Assembly (NCBI GenBank): GCA_024404095.1 | Contig: JAKSQO010000004.1 | Location: 57,673-121,672 of the forward strand | DNA: 64,000 nucleotides | Source of the DNA: Clostridia bacterium | GTDB lineage: Bacteria > Bacillota > Clostridia > Oscillospirales > Acutalibacteraceae | Reading direction: 5' to 3' | Shown here: positions 51,997-60,416 of the stretch, piece by piece | How positions within the stretch are numbered: the first letter of the stretch is position 1 | How the letters are laid out: each line of letters opens with the position of its first letter | Program-made: the position numbers and the translations under genes | Notes under the pieces: generated by a model | The model's input: the letters and a program-made list of their open reading frames with translations, nothing else | Told to the model about the DNA's origin: nothing | The model's database searches: none

Positions 51997-53145
51997 ATGA
52001 AATATTTTTTGTTTAATCATCAAGGCAGTATCAATCACGGTTGTGAGGCAATAGTGAGAGGTACCGTAAATATAATAAGCAACAGCGACGATAATTGCAG
52101 CTTTAAGCTGTCTTCGTACAATGCTGATACAGACAGAATCGTTGAAGATGTTGAGTTGTGCGATTTCGCAACCAGAACTCTTTCAAAGCTTGAAACTCTT
52201 GCTTCGGCGTTTAATATTAAGGTAAAGCATTCCGAGGAATATGCTTTAAAAAAAATGTATTCTCCGATAGTGGATCAGGCTGAGGACTGTGATATATGTC
52301 TTTCAGTCGGCGGTGATACCTATTGTTACGGCGATAATCACGGAATACAGGTTCTGACAAGAGAACTGAAAAAGGCGGGTAAAAAGGTTTATCTCTGGGG
52401 TGCTTCAATCGGAGAAGAAGACCTGACAGACGAAAAGCTTCAAAGTCTTAAAGATTTTGATGCGATTTTTGTAAGAGAATCTCTTACATATAACCTGCTT
52501 AAAGGAAAAAATGCTAACGAGAATATTTTTCTTCACGCAGACCCTGCTTTTTGCATGGAGCGTGAGGAGATGGAGCTTCCAAACGGATTTGTTAAAGAGA
52601 ATACTATCGGACTTAATGTCAGTCCGCTTGTAGCAAAACAAAATCCTGAAATTACAAAAGCCACGGAAGGCTTTATTAAATATCTTATTGATAACACAAC
52701 TTTAGATGTTCTGCTAATTCCTCATGTTGTTGAGAGCGGAAATAATGATTATGAATATATGCTTCCGTTTTATGAAAAGTACAGGGGAAGCGGAAGAATA
52801 GCAATTGTTTCTGATTCTCTTAATGCGATGCAGTATAAGGGACTCATTGCGAAGCTGAGATTTTTTATCGGTGCGAGAACACACGCAACTATTGCGGCGT
52901 ATTCAAGCGGTGTACCCACTTTTGTTTTGGGGTACAGCGTAAAGTCACGCGGAATCGCAAAGGATTTGTTTGACAATGAAGATTACGTTGCGGATGTCTC
53001 AAGTATCCACAATGAGGATGTTCTGATAGATGCACTGAATAAATTGTTAAGAGATGAAGATGAAATCCGAAGGACCTTATTAAGAAAGATTCCTCTGCTT
53101 TTAAGAAGTTCGATGCAGATGGGTGAAAAACTAAAACATATCTGA
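51997..53145 (+). CDS. Polysaccharide pyruvyl transferase family protein
   Basis: This 382-residue protein has the PF04230 pattern: GSINHGCEAIVRGTVNII near the start, ICLSVGGDTYCYGDN, KKVYLWGASIGEEDL, DAIFVRESLTYNLL and AKLRFFIGARTHATIAAYSSGVPTFVLGYSVKSRGIA near the end. Members transfer pyruvate from phosphoenolpyruvate to hexoses, giving acidic ketals, though some have other roles. AGGAGAT precedes the ATG, two bases after the polymerase stop. An acidic polymer is therefore likely. Confidence 0.9.
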   Translation: MKYFLFNHQGSINHGCEAIVRGTVNIISNSDDNCSFKLSSYNADTDRIVEDVELCDFATRTLSKLETLASAFNIKVKHSEEYALKKMYSPIVDQAEDCDICLSVGGDTYCYGDNHGIQVLTRELKKAGKKVYLWGASIGEEDLTDEKLQSLKDFDAIFVRESLTYNLLKGKNANENIFLHADPAFCMEREEMELPNGFVKENTIGLNVSPLVAKQNPEITKATEGFIKYLIDNTTLDVLLIPHVVESGNNDYEYMLPFYEKYRGSGRIAIVSDSLNAMQYKGLIAKLRFFIGARTHATIAAYSSGVPTFVLGYSVKSRGIAKDLFDNEDYVADVSSIHNEDVLIDALNKLLRDEDEIRRTLLRKIPLLLRSSMQMGEKLKHI

Positions 53146-53162
53146 CGAGGTGATTCACGGAA

Positions 53163-54350
53163 ATGAAGAAAAAAATACTGTTCGCAATTCCTTCATTAAG
53201 AAGCGGTGGTGCAGAAAAAAGTCTCATTTCTGTGCTTTCACTTTTCGATTATGACAAGTATGAGGTTGATCTGATTTTATTCAGACGGGAAGGCTTGTTC
53301 TTCGAAAAACTTCCACGGGAAATCAACCATATATATGATACAACTGAGTTTGAAATTTTTGATGGTGATGGAAAAGATGCGATAGCTTATTTTATTAAAA
53401 AATTTAAGTTTTTAGCTGCTTTGGATAGAGTGAGATATCTTAAGGCTTTTGATGAGCCGGATATGATTACATCAGAAGTTATGGCATGGCGTTATCTGAA
53501 AAAAAGACTGCCCAAAACAAAAAAGCATTATGATTGTGCAATCGGATATTTAGAGGGCAATGCAAATGACTATGTGGCAGATTGTGTAAAAGCAGATAGA
53601 AAAATCTGTTTTATTCATAACGATATAGGGGTGCTTCCTTATAGTGAAGAATTATACAAAAATGCATTTGAGCATAGCGATGCAATAGTAACTGTTTCAG
53701 AGGTTTGTCTTGACAGTCTTAAGGCGAAGTTTGAAGAATATAAAGATAAGATGCATATAATTGAGAATATTACATGCAGGAAAATAATATCCGATGAGTT
53801 AACTGAAGAAAAAATGTATTCTCGGGAGACCGGAGAAACCGTTATTCTTACGGTTGGAAGATGCTCGGAGCAAAAGAATATTGAACTCGCAGTTGATGCC
53901 TGTAAAGAATTGAAAAAAAGAAATCGTAATATAAAATGGTATCATATCGGAAAGGGAATGCTTGAAAATAGAATAAAAAAGTATGTTTCCGAAATGAATA
54001 TGGAAAATGATTTTATTATGCTCGGTGAAAAATCCAATCCGTATAACTATATGGCTCAATGTGATATATATGTTCAGCCGTCATTATTTGAGGGTAAATC
54101 AATAGCTATAGATGAAGTGAAATGTTTGTGTAAGCCTATTGTTGTTACTGATTTCCCATCAGTTTATGACCAGATTGAGGACGGGGTGAACGGAATTATC
54201 TGCAAAATGAATAAGGAAGATATGGCTGATAAAATAGAAATGCTGATAGATAATGTCGCAAAAAGAGAACAGCTATCATCCAATCTTGCTGCAGAAAAAA
54301 CAGGAAATGAAGAAGAGCTGTTAAAGCTGTATAAGCTGATAGACGACTGA
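53163..54350 (+). CDS. Glycosyltransferase family 4, second copy
   Basis: This 395-residue GT-B enzyme begins KKKILFAIPSLRSGGAEKSLISVL, the classic GT4 acceptor-side loop. It continues with CAIGYLEGNANDYVADCVKADRKICFIHND, TVGRCSEQKNIELAVDAC and the donor motif PSLFEGKSIAIDEVKCLCKPIVVTDFPS. Codon usage is more AT-rich than at the ends of the operon, as is common for serotype-specific middle genes. Donor and linkage are unknown. Confidence 0.92.
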   Translation: MKKKILFAIPSLRSGGAEKSLISVLSLFDYDKYEVDLILFRREGLFFEKLPREINHIYDTTEFEIFDGDGKDAIAYFIKKFKFLAALDRVRYLKAFDEPDMITSEVMAWRYLKKRLPKTKKHYDCAIGYLEGNANDYVADCVKADRKICFIHNDIGVLPYSEELYKNAFEHSDAIVTVSEVCLDSLKAKFEEYKDKMHIIENITCRKIISDELTEEKMYSRETGETVILTVGRCSEQKNIELAVDACKELKKRNRNIKWYHIGKGMLENRIKKYVSEMNMENDFIMLGEKSNPYNYMAQCDIYVQPSLFEGKSIAIDEVKCLCKPIVVTDFPSVYDQIEDGVNGIICKMNKEDMADKIEMLIDNVAKREQLSSNLAAEKTGNEEELLKLYKLIDD

Positions 54351-54363
54351 GAGGATTAAGCTT

Positions 54364-55530
54364 ATGTTTGGTTCAATTACAGCGACATTACTTTTTATTG
54401 CGTTGATTATAGTGTTGTTCGATTTTTATGATGATTTTTATAATTGGTTTATGAGAATTAAAATCGGGCAGAAGTCAGAATATAACGAGTGGGCAGAAGC
54501 GGTTAAAAATGTGAATCTTAAATGGGCTTTGAAAGGAGCACCTGAGGTTCCTGCGAATGAAAACCAGCGTCTGAAACTTGTTAACTTAATAAAGAACTTT
54601 AAAAAAGATTCTTCAATAAAATACTGGCAGGATGCAGCTTTGCTCAAAGGAATATCATCAAACGGAAATGATTCAGAGCAGAAAGCATCCGGGAAGATAA
54701 TGGAAAAATATATTGACGTTTTCACAGGAGAATGGAAGCGAAATCCTGCAAATGTTGATGCGGCAATGCTTTCATATGAGCTGATGTCCTGTAAATACAT
54801 TGATAATAAAGTTATCGAACCTGCGATGAATTATATTGCAGATATGCTTAAAGGTCAGTTTGAAGCATACGGAACAATTCCTTACAATACAGGTATAGCT
54901 GATATCATATTTGTCGATACAGTCGGAATGGTCTGTCCGTTTCTGATAAAATATGCAAACGAATATAATCGTCCGGAGTATATTGATATAGCACTTGACC
55001 AGATTAAGCAGTACCGAAAGAACGGATTTGACGATAAAACAGAGCTGCCGTTCCATTGCTTTAATGTTGACACGGAGGCTCAGCTCGGAATCTGCGGATG
55101 GGGCAGAGGCTGCGGCTGGTGGGCAGTAGGAATCGCCGACAGCCTTAAGGAGCTTATTGACTGTGACGGATTAAACAAGGAAAAAGCTGTGTTGCTCAAA
55201 CTGAATATAGAGTTCCTTGACAGAATGAAAAAATATGTTAAAACTAATGGTGCAATCAGCAGAATGGTTCTTAACGAATCACTTTATGACAGCTCAGCAT
55301 CCGCTATGTTTGCGTATTGCTATTCATATTTGCATTCAATTACCCAAAAGGAAGATTACAGGGAAACCGCTGACAGAATAACAGGATATCTGATTTCGGT
55401 TACACGAAGAGACGGTGTGATTGATTTTTCCCAGGGGGACACAATGGGAATCGGTTTTTATGCTGCAAAATATGCGGTTGTTCCTGCCGCACAGGGATTT
55501 ACGATGGCGGCAATAAATAATAAAAAATAG
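54364..55530 (+). CDS. Membrane-anchored glycoside hydrolase, GH88/GH105-like
   Basis: This 388-residue protein has one N-terminal membrane segment (ITATLLFIALIIVLFDFYDDF) and a helix-rich (alpha/alpha)6 domain. IADIIFVDTVGMVCPFLIKYANEY and CGWGRGCGWWAVGIADSL match the unsaturated uronyl and rhamnogalacturonyl hydrolases. HCFNVDTEAQLGICGWGRG holds the conserved aspartate region. Those enzymes hydrolyse sugars with a 4,5-double bond released by lyases, yet no lyase is in the locus. It may trim or edit the polymer, or have a new substrate. It sits between GT4 and cpsB with short gaps. Confidence 0.8.
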   Translation: MFGSITATLLFIALIIVLFDFYDDFYNWFMRIKIGQKSEYNEWAEAVKNVNLKWALKGAPEVPANENQRLKLVNLIKNFKKDSSIKYWQDAALLKGISSNGNDSEQKASGKIMEKYIDVFTGEWKRNPANVDAAMLSYELMSCKYIDNKVIEPAMNYIADMLKGQFEAYGTIPYNTGIADIIFVDTVGMVCPFLIKYANEYNRPEYIDIALDQIKQYRKNGFDDKTELPFHCFNVDTEAQLGICGWGRGCGWWAVGIADSLKELIDCDGLNKEKAVLLKLNIEFLDRMKKYVKTNGAISRMVLNESLYDSSASAMFAYCYSYLHSITQKEDYRETADRITGYLISVTRRDGVIDFSQGDTMGIGFYAAKYAVVPAAQGFTMAAINNKK

Positions 55531-55544
55531 AGGGATGCGACAAT

Positions 55545-56303
55545 ATGATTGACATTCATTGCCATATACTAAACGGAATAGATGATGGTGCACGCGATAT
55601 AGAAACATCTGTGCATATGTGCAGAATTGCCGAACAGAATGGAATAAAGCATATTGTTGCAACTCCGCATACAAATACGGTTGACAATATTGAAAGATTT
55701 ATTGAAGCGAGAGATGAACGGCTTCACACATTAAGAAAACAGGTCGAGATGAGAGGAATTAAGGTTAATCTTTATCCAGGCGCAGAGGTTTATGTTGATG
55801 ACGATGTGTTTTTCTCAAACAATCTCAAAAGACTTGCGATAAACGGCAGTAAATACATTCTTGTTGAATTTTCGTTCAGAGAATCCAAAATCAGCAAGAT
55901 TCACAGTTACCTGAATGAAATCACAAATATGGGTCTTGTCCCGATTATTGCTCATCCCGAAAGATATGAATTATTTCAGTTCGATTATGACGCGATAAAC
56001 GACCTTGCGAGAAAGGGTGCGATTTTTCAGATTAACGCGTCGAGTCTTGCAAGTATGGACGGACCGCAGGAGTTTGAGCTGGCATATTCAATGGCTTATA
56101 ACGGTGTGGCTTCTTTTATCGGAACAGACGCACACTCCGTCCACCACCGTCCGAATAATCTTATGGAAATGATAAGATTTTTCCCGCCCGACATCAGTCA
56201 GTTTAATATGCAGATGATGGTACACGACAGTGCAAAATGCGTGCTGACGGATAAGGAACTGCCTTTTGTAAACCGGGGAGAGATATACAAACGCGGTTTT
56301 TAA
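55545..56303 (+). CDS. CpsB/CapC-type tyrosine-protein phosphatase
   Basis: This 252-residue PHP-family phosphatase has its manganese ligands in MIDIHCHILNGIDDGARD, VATPHTNTV, YPGAEVYVDDD, IIAHPERYELF and FIGTDAHSVHHRP. It removes phosphate from tyrosines of the cognate BY-kinase, which is the next gene, and so controls polymer length and output. Its length and arrangement match Wzb/CpsB partners in Firmicutes. Confidence 0.93.
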   Translation: MIDIHCHILNGIDDGARDIETSVHMCRIAEQNGIKHIVATPHTNTVDNIERFIEARDERLHTLRKQVEMRGIKVNLYPGAEVYVDDDVFFSNNLKRLAINGSKYILVEFSFRESKISKIHSYLNEITNMGLVPIIAHPERYELFQFDYDAINDLARKGAIFQINASSLASMDGPQEFELAYSMAYNGVASFIGTDAHSVHHRPNNLMEMIRFFPPDISQFNMQMMVHDSAKCVLTDKELPFVNRGEIYKRGF

Positions 56304-56355
56304 TAAATCGCTGATTTGCGGAAATGCAAATTGACTAAGAAAGGATGACTGTAAT

Positions 56356-58074
56356 ATGCAGGAAATAGATACAGGAAAAAATGTGTATATGGAGGCCGGC
56401 GGCGGCGGCGGCCCGTCGATTGATATTGGCAGACTTATAAAGAATCTCATAAGTAAGCTCTGGCTTATGCTCATCCTCGGCGGAATTTTTGCCGGAATTG
56501 GTTTTTCCATGGCCAAAGCAAACTATGTTGAGCAGTACGAGTCTGAAACAACACTCAGTTTTATGGTTACTGACTATGTTGTTGTAAAGGATTATTCAAA
56601 CCGTAAGGATACTCCGACTGAGTATAAGCAGGAAACATCCTTCTATGATGCGAATGACGCAAAAAAGTATCAGACTTTGCTCAAGAGTGACGAGATGGTT
56701 GGTAATATTATCAGCAGACTTAAGGAGCTTTATCCTGACAGCGATTACAGTGAAGGCTTTGTCAGAGGCAGTTTGTCGGTTGAACCGATTCCTGAAGATA
56801 TTAACGGTTTCTTTGTTATAAAAGCTTCGGGTGCCGATAAAGCGTTCTGTGAGAGAGCGTTGAATGTTGTTATCGAGAAATTCCCTGAATATGTTCAGCA
56901 GTTCGATTCAAGAATTTCTATCAAAGAGATTAAAAGTCCGAGCAGTCCTTCCGTAACAAATTCAGATGATGCTACAACGAAAGCGATTACGGGATTTGTT
57001 GCGGGCGCAGGCATCGTTGCGGCTGTTGTTGCTGTAATTACACTTCTTACAAATACAGTTACAAGCCTTGAAAATCTTCGCCGTGATATTGACGCAAAGG
57101 TTCTCGGCGCTATTCCGCTTATCGAAAAGCCGACAGGACTTTTCGGCAAGAAATCAAAAACACCTCAGGGCTCGCTTCTTATTACGGATTCCTCAAAGGT
57201 CAGCTTTGCGTTTGTTGAAAGTTTCAAGTCCATACGAACTAAAATTGAGAATGTCAAGGCTGAAAAGGGATACAAGGCATTTGTTGTTACCAGTACCTAT
57301 GAAGATGAAGGTAAAACAACAGTTTCAGTTAACATCGCCTGCTCTCTTGCACAGAAGGGTAAGTCGGTTCTTCTCATTGACAGTGACCTTCGTAAGCCTG
57401 CTGTTCTTCATGCGGTAGGTGTTAAGAGCGATACAAGATACGGTCTTATTCCGATTATCAAGGGCACATCAACGTACATTGATTCAATTAAATTTATCAA
57501 ATCACTCGGCATCTTTGTCCTCCCGACGGGCGGTATTTCACTTAAGTCAACCGAGGTACTTGATGCGGACAAGGTTCGTAATGTTATTGAACAGGCTCGC
57601 AAGGAGTTTGACTACATTATCATTGACTCGCCTCCGTCACACGTTGTTACGGACAGCTTGGTTATTGCACCGCTTGCAGACGGTATTATTTATAATATTA
57701 GACGAGATTACGCAAAGGTTTCTGAAATCAACCGTACACTTGAGGAAATCAGAAGTGCTGATATTGAAATTATCGGTACAATCTTCACAATGAGCAGCGG
57801 TGAAGAAAACAGCCGTTACTATAAGAAGAAAGGCTATCTCCGTTACGGCGGTTACTACGGACGACGCAAGAAAAAGAACAGCGGCTATGGCGGTTACGGT
57901 TATGGCGGCTACGGCGGATACGGCTATGGCGGTTATGGTTACGGCGGATATGGCTATGGCGGATACGGCTACGGCGGTGGATATGGCTATGGCGGATACG
58001 GCTATGGCTATGGTTACGGTCAGGATCAGCAGGAAAGCAACTCCCAGAGCGGAGCCAAAATTGATAATCAGTAA
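56356..58074 (+). CDS. Fused Wzz/BY-kinase with a Gly/Tyr repeat tail
   Basis: This 572-residue protein joins a chain-length domain (membrane segments at about residues 36-53 and 212-233) to a bacterial tyrosine kinase. The kinase has Walker A in TSTYEDEGKTTVSVN, A' in VLLIDSDLRKPAV and B in FDYIIIDSPPSHV. In many Firmicutes these parts are separate; here they form one chain, as in Proteobacterial Wzc. After residue 485 comes YYKKKGYLRYGGYY and then an uninterrupted series of GY and GGY units (57886-58020), with about two dozen tyrosines in all, far more than a normal autophosphorylation cluster. AAAGGATG precedes the ATG. Confidence 0.92.
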   Translation: MQEIDTGKNVYMEAGGGGGPSIDIGRLIKNLISKLWLMLILGGIFAGIGFSMAKANYVEQYESETTLSFMVTDYVVVKDYSNRKDTPTEYKQETSFYDANDAKKYQTLLKSDEMVGNIISRLKELYPDSDYSEGFVRGSLSVEPIPEDINGFFVIKASGADKAFCERALNVVIEKFPEYVQQFDSRISIKEIKSPSSPSVTNSDDATTKAITGFVAGAGIVAAVVAVITLLTNTVTSLENLRRDIDAKVLGAIPLIEKPTGLFGKKSKTPQGSLLITDSSKVSFAFVESFKSIRTKIENVKAEKGYKAFVVTSTYEDEGKTTVSVNIACSLAQKGKSVLLIDSDLRKPAVLHAVGVKSDTRYGLIPIIKGTSTYIDSIKFIKSLGIFVLPTGGISLKSTEVLDADKVRNVIEQARKEFDYIIIDSPPSHVVTDSLVIAPLADGIIYNIRRDYAKVSEINRTLEEIRSADIEIIGTIFTMSSGEENSRYYKKKGYLRYGGYYGRRKKKNSGYGGYGYGGYGGYGYGGYGYGGYGYGGYGYGGGYGYGGYGYGYGYGQDQQESNSQSGAKIDNQ

Positions 58075-58136
58075 AAAATTTATGCGATAGGACAAATGAA
58101 GCTTTGTTTTGTTGCTGTGTTAAAAGAGGTTTTAAT

Positions 58137-59387
58137 ATGGTTAGCAGAGAATGGAATGACATAAAACCGTTTGAATCAAAGGTATGGCTTGCGTCACCGA
58201 CAATGCACGGAGATGAGCTTAAGTACATGACAGAGGCCTATGAAACAAACTGGATGTCAACAGTAGGAAAGAATATTAACGAGGTTGAGCGTATTACAGC
58301 TGAGAAAATCGGTGTAAAGTATGCGGTGGCTCTTTCAGCGGGTACAGCGGCGCTGCATCTCGCAATGAAGCTTGCGGGAATCAAGCCGGGCGACAGGGTG
58401 TTCTGTTCGGATATGACATTTGACGCTACTGTCAATCCTGTTGTATATGAAGGCGGTGTGCCTGTATTTATTGATACTGAGCGTGACACATGGAATATGG
58501 ATCCTGTTGCACTCGAAAAGGCATTTGAAATCTATCCCGAGGTTAAGGTTGTGGTTGTAGCGCATCTTTACGGTACACCGGGCAAGGTTGATGAGATAAA
58601 GGCGGTTGCCGACAAGCACGGCGCAATTATTGTTGAGGATGCTGCTGAATCCTTCGGCGCAACTTATAAGGGCGCACAGACAGGTACATTCGGAAAGTTC
58701 AACTGCATCAGCTTCAACGGAAACAAGATTATTACAGGCTCAAGCGGCGGTATGCTTCTTACTGACGATCTTGACGCCGCAAACAAGGTTCGCAAATGGT
58801 CAACACAGGCTCGTGAGAATGCACCGTGGTATCAGCATGAGGAGCTTGGTTACAACTATCGAATGAGCAATGTTATCGCAGGTGTTGTACGCGGTCAGCT
58901 TCCTTACCTTGAGGAGCACAGACTCCAGAAGAAGGCTATCTATGAGAGATATAAGGAGGGCTTAAAGGGACTTCCTGTGTCAATGAATCCATATGATGAG
59001 GAGAATTCAGAGCCGAATTTCTGGCTTTCCTGTATGATAATCGACAAGGAAGCAATGTGCAGGCAGGTAAGAGATGAGGAAAAGGCTCTTTATATCGGCG
59101 AGCACGGCAAATCTTGCCCGACAGAGATACTTGAAACACTTGCTAAGTATAATGCTGAGGGGCGTCCCATCTGGAAGCCGATGCATATGCAGCCGATTTA
59201 CCGTATGAACGGTTTTGTTGTTCGTGACGGAAACGGTCGAGCAAGAACAAACGCATATATTGAGGGCGGATGTGTTGATGTCGGTATGGATATTTTCGAG
59301 CGCGGACTCTGCCTGCCGTCAGATAACAAAATGACACCTGAAGAGCAGGACGTTATTATTGAGATTATAAGAAGATGTTTTGAATAA
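58137..59387 (+). CDS. DegT/DnrJ/EryC1 family sugar aminotransferase
   Basis: This 416-residue PLP aminotransferase adds an amino group to a keto-sugar nucleotide. SPTMHGDELKYMTEAYETNWMST and ALSAGTAALHLAMKLAGIKPGD open the fold, VVAHLYGTPGKVDEI and IIVEDAAESFGATYKG bind PLP and FNGNKIITGSSGGMLLT holds the Schiff-base lysine. Paired with the PglF-like dehydratase at the operon start, it could make UDP-4-amino-4,6-dideoxy-sugar. ATG at 58137 follows AAGAGG; the longer frame from 58104 has no such site. No acetyltransferase is in the operon. Confidence 0.93.
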   Translation: MVSREWNDIKPFESKVWLASPTMHGDELKYMTEAYETNWMSTVGKNINEVERITAEKIGVKYAVALSAGTAALHLAMKLAGIKPGDRVFCSDMTFDATVNPVVYEGGVPVFIDTERDTWNMDPVALEKAFEIYPEVKVVVVAHLYGTPGKVDEIKAVADKHGAIIVEDAAESFGATYKGAQTGTFGKFNCISFNGNKIITGSSGGMLLTDDLDAANKVRKWSTQARENAPWYQHEELGYNYRMSNVIAGVVRGQLPYLEEHRLQKKAIYERYKEGLKGLPVSMNPYDEENSEPNFWLSCMIIDKEAMCRQVRDEEKALYIGEHGKSCPTEILETLAKYNAEGRPIWKPMHMQPIYRMNGFVVRDGNGRARTNAYIEGGCVDVGMDIFERGLCLPSDNKMTPEEQDVIIEIIRRCFE

Positions 59388-59392
59388 AAAAT

Positions 59393-59607
59393 AGGGTCTG
59401 TCGCATTTAGTGCAGAACAAAAAAACAAATAATAAAAGAAAAGGATTTTAAGGCTATATCTGATTATCAGATGGTCTTAAAATCCTTATTTTAATAAAAT
59501 TAGAAGAGTATAGTTGTTTTTCTAAGTGTTTTTTCTCTCTCGTAGTATCGCATACAGCTTCGGGTCGAAGAAAACACCTTCTGCATCTAAACGCGACAGC
59601 CCCTTAC
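59393..59607. mobile_element. MITE-like element with about 25-base inverted ends
   Basis: The left end begins GGGTCTGTCGCATTTAG (59393 onward) and the reverse complement of the right end begins GGGGCTGTCGCGTTTAG (from 59607). Both continue into TGCAGAA, so the ends match over about 25 bases with a few changes. Inside is a long hairpin (59441-59487) and no gene longer than about 30 codons. It fills the gap between the exopolysaccharide operon and tcdA. Confidence 0.6.
59441..59493. terminator. Long hairpin terminator after the exopolysaccharide operon
   Basis: AAGGATTTTAAG (59441-59452) pairs with CTTAAAATCCTT (59476-59487), with an inner ATCTGA/TCAGAT stem, followed by ATTTTA. It lies inside the MITE-like element. 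Confidence 0.75.
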
Positions 59608-59609
59608 TG

Positions 59610-60302
59610 TTATTTTATAAGGTCTTTTATAACCTCGCCTGCAATTATCAGTCCTGCCGCCGACGGGACAAACGAAACGCTTCCGGGAAGATGCTTTCCG
59701 TTTTCGGAGAAGCCGTGCTTTATCGGTTCTTCCTTTGAGTAAACAACCTTAAGGTGGTTGATTCCGCGTTTTCTCAGCTCATAGCGCATTACACGGGCGA
59801 GGGGACAAACTGAGGTTTTGCTGATATCCGCAACCTCAAATCTTGTCGGGTCGAGCTTATTGCCTGCGCCCATACAGCTGATTACAGGTGTATTAACTTC
59901 AACTGCTTTTTCAACGATAAGAAGCTTGGATGAAACTGTGTCAATTGCGTCAATAATATAGTCAAATTTGCCGAAATCAATTGCATCTGCATTGTCTTTT
60001 GAATAAAACATAATATGAGAATTGACGTCAACTTCGGGATTAACATCCCTGCAATGCTCAGCGGCAACATTAACCTTTGGTATGCCGATTGTTTTGATAG
60101 TTGCGACAAGCTGACGGTTGATGTTTGACTCGGAGACGTTATCTCCGTCAAACAAATCAAGATGTCCGATACCGCAGCGAACAAGCGCTTCAACTGTATA
60201 TGAGCCTACACCGCCCACACCGAAAACGGCAACACGGGATGAGTGTAGTTTTTTTATTGCGTCCTCTCCTAAGAGAAGTTCACTTCTTTCAAATATCGAC
60301 AT
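59610..60302 (-). CDS. tcdA: tRNA threonylcarbamoyladenosine dehydratase (ThiF/TcdA family)
   Basis: This 230-residue E1-like enzyme uses ATP to form cyclic t6A at position 37 of tRNAs. The ATP loop is RVAVFGVGGVGSYTVEALVRCG, the next conserved part is DLFDGDNVSESNINRQLVA and YIIDAIDTVSSKLLI follows. SCMGAGNKLDPTRFEVADISKTSVCPLARVMR and PGSVSFVPSAAGLIIAGEV are typical of TcdA rather than ThiF. The start at 60302 (MSIFERSELLLG) is five bases from GGAGG; the upstream extension to 60416 crosses the promoter. It is monocistronic. Confidence 0.92.
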   Translation of the reverse strand: MSIFERSELLLGEDAIKKLHSSRVAVFGVGGVGSYTVEALVRCGIGHLDLFDGDNVSESNINRQLVATIKTIGIPKVNVAAEHCRDVNPEVDVNSHIMFYSKDNADAIDFGKFDYIIDAIDTVSSKLLIVEKAVEVNTPVISCMGAGNKLDPTRFEVADISKTSVCPLARVMRYELRKRGINHLKVVYSKEEPIKHGFSENGKHLPGSVSFVPSAAGLIIAGEVIKDLIK

Positions 60303-60326
60303 AAAATCCTCCGATAGTTTTTCTAA

Positions 60327-60355
60327 ATTATACCAATAAAATTTATTGATTTCAA
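60327..60355 (-). promoter_or_regulatory. Promoter of tcdA
   Basis: On the minus strand TTGAAA (60355-60350) and TATAAT (60332-60327) have a 17-base spacer that contains the inverted repeat CAATAAA/TTTATTG. Confidence 0.75.
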
Positions 60356-60356
60356 G

Positions 60357-60385
60357 TATACAAGTATGGAACTTTATGTTATAAT
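60357..60385 (+). promoter_or_regulatory. Promoter of the GH25-dockerin operon
   Basis: TATACA (60357-60362) and TATAAT (60380-60385) are 17 bases apart. The -35 box is one base from the -35 box of the divergent tcdA promoter. Confidence 0.55.
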
Positions 60386-60416
60386 TAAATTTATCGAAAT
60401 ACAGGGAGGATATCAA

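Noticed and set aside
57637..58095. Antisense frames rich in Ala/Ile/Val or His/Arg opposite the Gly/Tyr tail
   Set aside because: They arise from the repetitive GY-coding DNA read on the other strand.
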